Assembly: GCA_035772405.1 (NCBI GenBank)
Contig: JAYKKM010000226.1
Location: 868,001-932,000 of the forward strand
DNA length: 64,000 nt
From: Chrysogorgia sp. JL179-B06
Taxonomy: Eukaryota > Cnidaria > Anthozoa > Scleralcyonacea > Chrysogorgiidae
Reading direction: 5' to 3'
The notes beneath the pieces were generated by a model. It did not search any database. It had not been told where the DNA came from and saw only the letters and a list, made by a program, of their open reading frames with translations. Shown here one piece after another: positions 56,542 through 63,600 of this stretch (position 1 is the stretch's first letter; each line of letters opens with the position of its first letter). Made by a program: the position numbers and the translations under genes.

Positions 56542-57309
56542 ATGACTTCCGCGATACCTCGATTATTCGATTTCGACGGTCACCAAATCACAACGGTTAA
56601 TCACAACGGTGACACATGGTTCAAAGCAAAAGAGGTCGCGAGCGCTCTAGGCTATGCTAGACCAAAAGATGCAGTCAACGACCACGTCGAACCTGATTGC
56701 AAAATGAAGATGGAACAGGCCTCGTTTATCAACGAACTTGGGGTCTACTCACTGACGTTCTCGAGTAAATTGGAGCGTGCGAAACACTTCGGAAGGTGGG
56801 TGCACTCAGAGGTCTTGCCAAGCGTTAGAAAAAGTTTGGCTGACGTTGGTCTCAAACACAATCAGTTTAAAATGATCACTGAGTTCGACCTTCACACGAA
56901 AGTTGTTGGTTTTCTTAGGGAGTACTATCCAGAAGCTATTTTGATAGCTGCTTGTGGTGAGAATCAAGACACTTCGAGTAAAAGAATAAACTCGTGGAAA
57001 AAAGGTTACCAACGTGGAACACCTGACTTGATTATTGCCAACGCAAACCGACAGCATAGCGGACTCGTGATTGAGTTCAAGAACCCAGGTGGCACAGGCA
57101 AGACGTCCAAAGAGCAGGAGTCTCTGTTGCTCAGATATAAATCCGCTGGTTATCTAACACTCTTGTGCGACTCATACGACGACGCTATTACCACGGTAAT
57201 AAAATATCTCTTTGACGTTGGGTTTCAGTGCTCTCACTGCCTTCGTAAATTTAAAAATAAATCAGCGTTGAGTAACCACGAGAGACGCTATTGTAAAGAG
57301 ACTTTTTAG
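56542..57309 (+). CDS. BRO-N / VRR-type nuclease / zinc finger fusion protein
   Basis: The start is taken at 56,542 (MTSAIPRLF), the first ATG; the frame opens slightly earlier with GTG. Residues 1-105 form a BRO-N domain (WFKAKEVASALGYARPKDAV, GVYSLTFSSKLERAKHFGRW, VLPSVRK), a DNA-binding module of large DNA viruses and phages. Residues ~110-225 look like a PD-(D/E)xK nuclease of VRR type: RGTPDLIIA with P161-D162, then VIEFKNPGG with E178 and K180, and Q192. The C-terminus holds a C2HC finger (C230, C233, H246, C251). The three parts suggest a sequence-directed endonuclease, possibly for replication intermediates or competition. The fusion is unusual. Confidence 0.85.
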   Translation: MTSAIPRLFDFDGHQITTVNHNGDTWFKAKEVASALGYARPKDAVNDHVEPDCKMKMEQASFINELGVYSLTFSSKLERAKHFGRWVHSEVLPSVRKSLADVGLKHNQFKMITEFDLHTKVVGFLREYYPEAILIAACGENQDTSSKRINSWKKGYQRGTPDLIIANANRQHSGLVIEFKNPGGTGKTSKEQESLLLRYKSAGYLTLLCDSYDDAITTVIKYLFDVGFQCSHCLRKFKNKSALSNHERRYCKETF

Positions 57310-57549
57310 ACAGTGACTGACGAGTCGAGTTAGCACTCGTTCTCATTGTTGAGACGACGTTTGAAGCGACAACTGTTCTAGCATTTTTAAAAGATATTTT
57401 TAACTTGACAAAAGGTGTCTGCGAAACTCTCTCTCTTTATTTCACAAACCTTCTGACCACTGTGTGAAAAAATGTTTCTACGGGAGACATTGGACGCTTC
57501 ATGTGACCAATGTATAAATTTAAAAAAGTGAGGCGTATTGAGAACACCT
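57310..57549. other. Convergent intergenic region between the nuclease and TK genes
   Basis: 240 bp between two converging stop codons. A small dyad, ACGAGT/ACTCGT, at about 57,321-57,341 sits 12 bp after the nuclease stop and could help end transcription. No AATAAA polyadenylation signal was seen on the plus strand. Confidence 0.4.
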
Positions 57550-58122
57550 TTAATTTTGTGTGGAAGGATGGTGGCGTCTGCACACTGCGCGATATTGCTC
57601 AGCACCACCAACGAATGATGGTCCTGGGTTGTATCTCCAATTGAATGACGCTTCAACAGTTGTTCCGTAAGTGTCACGACAAACAGCGCAACACGCTTTT
57701 AGAAATGTGATGTCGTCTGCCACTGGGAACAGTGTGTCGAGCTCACCAAGTCTTTTTAAGTGCTCTGTTGATATGAGGCCACAAATAATGACGTGAATGC
57801 CAGCTTTAATGTATTCGTGAATAACTGGGAGTAACCCAGAGTACCAATGGCCTTCGTCAATTCCGATGACGTTGTAGTCAGCTATCTCGGAAGAACTTGG
57901 AAGGTTGGTGATTAGCTTCGCAGGTAAACTGTCTGATCCAACAACAATGGTCTGGCGATGTGTGGAGAACGCGTGGTCAGTTCGCCTAGTGTCGCGTTTG
58001 TTGTTCATGTACACGACTTTGAGCCCTGACTTACTTAACGTGATTAACCTACGAAGAGTCTCTGTCGTTTTTCCTGCGAACATGGGACCAATCACGATTT
58101 CTAGTTTACCGATTTTCTTCAT
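57550..58122 (-). CDS. tk: Type II thymidine kinase
   Basis: A 190-aa protein with every hallmark of the TK1/viral type II family: P-loop GPMFAGKTT (residues 12-20), the VIGIDEGHWY segment with Glu90, and the lasso zinc site with C145-x2-C148 and C181-x2-H184 (YRAVCRRHH). It phosphorylates thymidine to dTMP, raising dTTP for viral DNA synthesis in non-dividing cells. It overlaps the start of the U1-type zinc-finger gene's 3' end by 17 bp on the same strand, so the two are probably co-expressed. TK is known from poxviruses and other large DNA viruses but is not a core Polinton gene. Confidence 0.95.
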   Translation of the reverse strand: MKKIGKLEIVIGPMFAGKTTETLRRLITLSKSGLKVVYMNNKRDTRRTDHAFSTHRQTIVVGSDSLPAKLITNLPSSSEIADYNVIGIDEGHWYSGLLPVIHEYIKAGIHVIICGLISTEHLKRLGELDTLFPVADDITFLKACCAVCRDTYGTTVEASFNWRYNPGPSFVGGAEQYRAVCRRHHPSTQN

Positions 58123-58840
58123 GGTTACTATACCTCAAGAGAAACGCTCTACTTTCTTGCGGCAACTGTTGCTCGTTGTTGAATATCCGCTGAAGCTCTA
58201 AGTTTTTAAGATGAGACCTCGAGCTCTCGTGTCTCAAGCGATGCAGTGGGTCGTTGGTGGCCACACCGCATGGGTGACAGGTGTACACGTTTTTATTTCT
58301 CGCAAAGTGTCTGTGGGCGGGCGAGAGTACGTGGTCCCTGATATCATCCGCACCCAGTATCTCGTTACACCCAACCTTGCAAACGTGAACGTCGCGGTTT
58401 GCGGCGAGCTCTAGCCACGCCTTGGCTTTGGTTGGGCATGGTTTCCATAGAAGGGTCGCTAAGAACACTTGGAGGAAATTACCGAGTAATGTGGCGTTGG
58501 ACTCACGAGGGTTGCTCAAGTAGACACCACTCGCTAACATAAGGTATTTGAATGGTGAGTAACACCACACAGGGATTATGTCAGCTAATGTATCAGCAAG
58601 CTCGTTGGCTCTGTCTTCTCGAAGATCGATCCAAGCGTCGAGAAGATACCTCGTATGGCGGATCTGAGAGCCAAGCCGTTTTGGTGGTCCTTCAGGGTCG
58701 GGGTCGAACATTGTGTATGTTGAGAAGTACTCGTTTAAGACGGTAGGTCCAGAGGCGTCTTGTAAATTGGGCACACTGATAAAGGCTGTTCTCAGAGTGT
58801 TGGCAATATCTTCTTCGCTGATTTCTCGGGCTTGAGTCAT
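58106..58840 (-). CDS. 244-aa protein with two U1-type zinc fingers, unknown function
   Basis: The N-terminal ~150 residues are helical and unrecognised. The C-terminal part holds two finger-like motifs with the U1/matrin spacing C-x2/3-C...H-x5-H: CKVGC...DHVLSPAHRHF and CHPCGV...RHESSRSHLKN. Such fingers bind RNA or DNA. The gene overlaps the thymidine kinase start by 17 bp, and its own start faces the small membrane-protein operon across a 130-bp divergent region. It lacks the His-Asp/Glu-Gln-Cys set expected of an adenain protease. The function is not assigned. Confidence 0.7.
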   Translation of the reverse strand: MTQAREISEEDIANTLRTAFISVPNLQDASGPTVLNEYFSTYTMFDPDPEGPPKRLGSQIRHTRYLLDAWIDLREDRANELADTLADIIPVWCYSPFKYLMLASGVYLSNPRESNATLLGNFLQVFLATLLWKPCPTKAKAWLELAANRDVHVCKVGCNEILGADDIRDHVLSPAHRHFARNKNVYTCHPCGVATNDPLHRLRHESSRSHLKNLELQRIFNNEQQLPQESRAFLLRYSNHEENR

Positions 58841-58970
58841 TATGTTATACTCCCGGAAAAAATCCTAATTTTTAGTGCGTTTGGTCTGGAACTGTGAGAC
58901 ACCTGTGAGGTCAACTGTGAGACACCTGTGAGGTCAACTGTGAGTAAGATAACACGTGGTAGTGTATTAG
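58841..58970. promoter_or_regulatory. Divergent promoter region with 23-bp direct repeats
   Basis: It lies between two outward-facing genes. ACTGTGAGACACCTGTGAGG+TCA occurs at 58,891-58,913 and 58,914-58,936, followed by a third partial ACTGTGAG. Within each unit the core CTGTGAG is repeated. The placement is right for protein-binding sites controlling both operons, or for a replication or packaging signal. Confidence 0.55.
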
Positions 58971-59318
58971 ATGGTTGAGGACTCACAGACGGCTGTTGAA
59001 GCGAAGATTACAGCTGATGTGAAAAGTGTTAAGGTGAAGGACCCAAAGCGTGTCGCTGCTGGTAAAAAGTTGGCTGAGATATCGAAAGCTGCGAAAGAAA
59101 AGAAAATGCGTGAAATGATAGTTAACGAAGAGCAGGGTGGTGAGTGGAGCTATGGTTATATTGTTGGAACACTTGGTGTTATCATTGCTGCTGCTTCGTT
59201 GTGGTACACAATTAGCAATGAAAAAGAGACACAACTGGAACCTGTGAGTACTGCAGCATCACCCGCGTCAGAAAATCGTAGAACTTGTCGTCCAGCGTTA
59301 GACACGTTTGATTCTTAA
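58971..59318 (+). CDS. 115-aa single-pass membrane protein, unknown
   Basis: A basic, Lys-rich N-terminal half (residues 1-55) is followed by one transmembrane helix (YIVGTLGVIIAAASLWYTI, about 62-80) and a short polar tail. First gene of a plus-strand series leading to the polymerase. No family is recognised. Confidence 0.6.
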   Translation: MVEDSQTAVEAKITADVKSVKVKDPKRVAAGKKLAEISKAAKEKKMREMIVNEEQGGEWSYGYIVGTLGVIIAAASLWYTISNEKETQLEPVSTAASPASENRRTCRPALDTFDS

Positions 59319-59341
59319 ACAAAACACACGACAATGTATAT

Positions 59342-59578
59342 ATGTCCGCGATCGATCGAAAAGAACTTATGAACGAACTGTACGACGCGCTACTTGTTAC
59401 GACTGGTGCTGTGGTAGTGAGTATGATTTCTAAAAGGGCTTTGGGAGAACCATTGGGAACACCAGAGACTGTGAAAGGCACAGTGAAACTTGCTGCAGCT
59501 GTTGGTGCAGGAACGCTGTTAGTAAAATGGTTGCAATCAAAAAAGTGGATACCGACAGATCCATTCAAATCAACGTAA
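59342..59578 (+). CDS. 78-aa small hydrophobic protein, unknown
   Basis: Two hydrophobic stretches (ALLVTTGAVVVSMI and AAAVGAGTLLVKWL) are separated by a Gly/Pro-rich loop. It is four bases from the next gene in the series. It is probably membrane-associated; no family is recognised. Confidence 0.55.
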   Translation: MSAIDRKELMNELYDALLVTTGAVVVSMISKRALGEPLGTPETVKGTVKLAAAVGAGTLLVKWLQSKKWIPTDPFKST

Positions 59579-59582
59579 GTTA

Positions 59583-60002
59583 ATGGTGAGCGTTGTGGCT
59601 GGAGGGATATTTAATGCAGTGGCTTTTGCAGGCGCTGGCTTTATGTTTTCGAAATTTAATCACTCAGGCTATGAAGCTGAGATGAAAAGACATAACCATG
59701 CGTTGGAACAGTTAGCCAGCGCGAAAGAAGTGTGGTATGAGAATGAAGTCGCTAAGAAAGATAAGATCCAGCGTTTGCGACAACGGCTCTCTGACGCTAA
59801 TGCTGACATCAATGACACAAACCACGCGTTGGAAGAACTTAGAAGCGTAATGACCATACGGCACAGCGGACGAGTGTTCACTGACCTCCCGAAGGTCGCG
59901 GATTACTACCAACCGAGTGCGGAAATGAAGGAATACCAATTATTGTTTGTTAGCGCGTTAGGTTTGGGTAGTGGAATAGTGGTGTGGGTGTTAACTCAAT
60001 AA
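59583..60002 (+). CDS. 139-aa protein with coiled coil between two membrane segments
   Basis: The N-terminal hydrophobic segment (GGIFNAVAFAGAGFMF) is followed by a charged helical region of about 75 residues (HALEQLASAKEVW, KIQRLRQRLSDANADINDTN) with heptad-like spacing, and ends in a hydrophobic helix (LLFVSALGLGSGIVVWVL). It could span or tether two membrane surfaces or oligomerise. Family unknown. Confidence 0.62.
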   Translation: MVSVVAGGIFNAVAFAGAGFMFSKFNHSGYEAEMKRHNHALEQLASAKEVWYENEVAKKDKIQRLRQRLSDANADINDTNHALEELRSVMTIRHSGRVFTDLPKVADYYQPSAEMKEYQLLFVSALGLGSGIVVWVLTQ

Positions 60003-60027
60003 AAAAAATGTTGGAGTAGTATAAGCG

Positions 60028-60591
60028 ATGGACAAACTTATGAGGCAGATGAGTTATGGCTTGACAATTGACGAGATCGCGAGCGAGACGCAAATTGAGT
60101 GTGGAGGCACCTTCAGAATTTACTACTGCTCGGATTGCGACGTTGTGAAACGTTTGACTGGCTGTGGTGGGTACGCATGTCCAAAGTGTGGCGACACCGA
60201 ATGGGGTTACACTCAGAGTTACAGCGACATGAGACTCACTCGGTTAAAAAGCGTTCACAAACGGTCTTGGTGGATGGGGAGGAGACTACGGAACGTTGTG
60301 AAGTGCGAGCACCTTGAGTTGATAAAAGAGGACTTCTTGAAAGTTGTCAATGTGCTGCACTCATGCAATTTGATAAAGGGTAGAAATGTCAGCAGATATG
60401 GATACTACATTATTAGGTTGTGTCATAGAAGACGAGTCGAGACACTCAAGAAGGTGTCAGACCTCAAAGACGGGAAGGTGAAAGACTTGTTTGACGATAA
60501 TTTGTTTGGGGTGGTGTACCCAAAGCTGGGATGGTGTGAGAGTGGTGATATTTACTACAATGAGTGGGTTAAGAAAAAAAGTGTAGTGTAA
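60028..60591 (+). CDS. 187-aa zinc-ribbon protein, possible late transcription factor-like
   Basis: It contains a four-cysteine ribbon near residues 34-54 (YYCSDCD then YACPKCGD), followed by a basic helical region and a final aromatic-rich segment. The zinc ribbon plus C-terminal helical domain recalls the VLTF3-like transcription factors of large DNA viruses, but I see no decisive motif, so the role is open. It is located just before the DNA polymerase with an 11-base gap. A GTATAAGC sequence lies immediately before both this start and that of the polymerase. Confidence 0.6.
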   Translation: MDKLMRQMSYGLTIDEIASETQIECGGTFRIYYCSDCDVVKRLTGCGGYACPKCGDTEWGYTQSYSDMRLTRLKSVHKRSWWMGRRLRNVVKCEHLELIKEDFLKVVNVLHSCNLIKGRNVSRYGYYIIRLCHRRRVETLKKVSDLKDGKVKDLFDDNLFGVVYPKLGWCESGDIYYNEWVKKKSVV

Positions 60592-60601
60592 GTATAAGCC
60601 A

Positions 60602-63600
60602 ATGAGTCGGACTGTGAGAAACCCGCTGAAAAAAAGACGGGCGCATAAGACGAGTGCAGCCGTTGTCAATTCACTAACAGATGAAGCGACCAACGTTCAC
60701 GGCTTCTTTAGAGATCAAGAAACACAACCTGCAGTCGAAGACCTCGCACCGTCAACGCATCTGTTGGATCGAGCACTGAGAGGGTTCACAAGGTCTTATG
60801 GAGTCGAGGTAATTGACGACAGAGACATCAATCAGGTAAATGGTAGTAGAAGCGCTGTCACTAACCTTTTGAGACGTGAATTAGGTGAGACCAACGGAAT
60901 GAAAGTGGTGGAGACAGTCAAGGTCACTTTTGAGAAAGTTTTAGAACTCGATAAGACCACATACAAAACTGCCTACTTTAACAGCGAAACGTTCGTCGTC
61001 ATTAACGAGCACGACATCGAGGGTGTTGCCAATCGCGGGTCGGAGCAGATTTTGACGCGGATAGCCGGGTGGTTATCTGAGGGGTCTGGATGGACTATCG
61101 ACAAAATAGATGCACACTACGTTAACGTCGCTATTTACAGACCTTTGCGTGGGAGTAGCTACATTGTGTTGCCAAAGGAGCTGCGTAACAGTATGAAGGG
61201 CTTGGTAAACGTAAATAACGATGATGACAACGAGTGCTTTAGATGGTGTCACCTAGCGCATAAGTTTCCTGTTGGAAAACACTCCGATAGAACGTCAAAA
61301 TACGCCAGACATGTCAGTAAGCTGAATTATGACGGAATTGACTTCCCAGTCACACTCAAAGACTACAACAAGATCGAAAAGGCTAACGAAATTAGCATTA
61401 ATGTTTTTGGGTACGAAAATAAGCAGCCATTCCCTGTGTACGTTTCTAAGGAGGCGTGTCCTGACCATATGGACCTATTGTTGATAACTAATGACGTGGG
61501 CAACAAGCATTATGTATATATTCGTGATTTCAACAAGTTTATGTACCGTCAGACAGAGCACAAGGCGAGAAAGCACTTTTGCAGGTATTGTTTGCAATGT
61601 TTCACCCGTGCGGACGTGCTTGAACGCCATGTGGAAGTGTGTTTGGTCATTAATGGGAAGCAAGCTATTAAAATGCCACAAAAAGGCGCGAAAGTAAAAT
61701 ATGAGAATTTTAGCAGACAATTAAATGTACCATTTGTGGTGTATGCAGACTTCGAGGCTATCACACAGAAGGTGCACACAGCGACGCCATCAAGCGAGTG
61801 TAGCTACACAAACACCTACCAGAGACACGTTGACTGTGGTTATGGGTATAAATTGGTTTGTTGCTATGACAATGCGTATAGTAAGCCAGTGAAGGTGTAT
61901 CGCGGTGAAAATGCAGTCAACAAGTTCATTGGGGAGATGTTAGAAATTGTCGAATATTGTAAAGAGACATCTGAGAGTCACTTTAACAAAGAAATGATAC
62001 TGACTGACGCCGATAAGAAGAACTTTGACGAGGCTAAAAGTTGTCATATTTGCAGTGTTGAGTACACTGGTGCTGACGTTAGAGTGAGAGACCACTGTCA
62101 TGTCTCAGGTAAGTACAGAGGGTCCGCACATCGTCAGTGTAACGTGAACTTTAGATTGACTGATAAAATTCCTGTGATCTTTCATAACTTACGTGGCTAC
62201 GATAGTCATTTCATCATGCAGGAGATTGGCAAGTTTGGTCAAGACATAAATGTGATACCGAACAACATGGAGAAGTACATGGCGTTCATGCTTGGGAAAA
62301 ACTTGGTATTTTTGGACAGCTTTCAGTTCATGAGTAGTGGTCTAGACAACTTGGTGAAGAACCTACCAAGGGACGCTTTCAAATACACGTCAGAAGTGTT
62401 TCGCGACGAGGGGTTGACACTTATGACAAGAAAGGGAGTCTACCCCTACGATTATATGGACTCCTTTGATAAATTCGACGAGCGTGAGCTACCCTCCAAA
62501 AAAGATTTCTACAGCGTTCTGAACGATGAGCACATCACGGAAGAAATGCACGAGCGCGCCATCGATGTGTGGGACTACTTCAACGTTGAGAGTATGGGTG
62601 GGTACCACGACCTGTATTTGAAAAGCGATGTGCTCTTGCTTGCCGACGTTTTTGAGAACTTTAGAAAGACATGCCATCGCGAGTATAAATTAGACCCGTG
62701 TCACTATTTCACGTCGCCTGGATTGGCTTGGGATGCCATGTTAAAGATGACTGGAGTAGAACTCGAGTTATTGTCCGACATCGACATGTTCCAGTTCGTA
62801 GAATTAGGCATGCGTGGTGGTGTGAGCTACATATGTAACAGACATGGCGTGGCGAACAATAAATACATGAAGGGGTATGATAAAGCGCAAGAGTCGAAGT
62901 ATTTGATGTACCTTGACGCCAACAACTTGTATGGATGGGCAATGAGTCGAAGTCTACCTACAGGTGGCTTCAAGTGGTTGACTGAGAAAGAAATAAAAAA
63001 GGTTAATCTATGCGACTATCACAACGATAGTAAAAAGGGCCTACTACTTGAAGTCGACTTGGAGTATCCAGACCATTTGCATGACCTACACAACGACTAC
63101 CCGCTGGCTCCTGAGAAGATGGAGATAACCGTTGACATGTTGTCGGAGTACTGCACGAAAATCAAAAATAAATTTAATGTGAGTGTTGGCGGCGTGAAAA
63201 AGTTGGTGACTAATTTAATGGACAAAAAAAAGTACGTGTGTCACTATAGAAATCTGCAGTTGTACACGGGTCTTGGACTAAAAATCAAAAAGGTGCATAG
63301 GGTCCTACAGTTTGACCAGTCCAAGTGGCTAGGCAAGTACATCGACTTTAACACAGTCAAAAGAACCGCAGCTAAGAACGCTTTTGAGAAGGACTTCTTC
63401 AAGTTGATGAACAACAGCGTATTTGGGAAAACAATGGAAAATTTGAGGAAGCGTGTGGATGTAAGATTAGTGACCACCGAGAAAAAGTTGGAAAAGCTTG
63501 TCTCAAAGCCGACGTTTGTGTCTTGCAAAATATTTAGCGAGAACTTAGTTGCTGTCCATAAAGTTAAAGAAACGTTGACACTAAATAGACCTGCATATGT

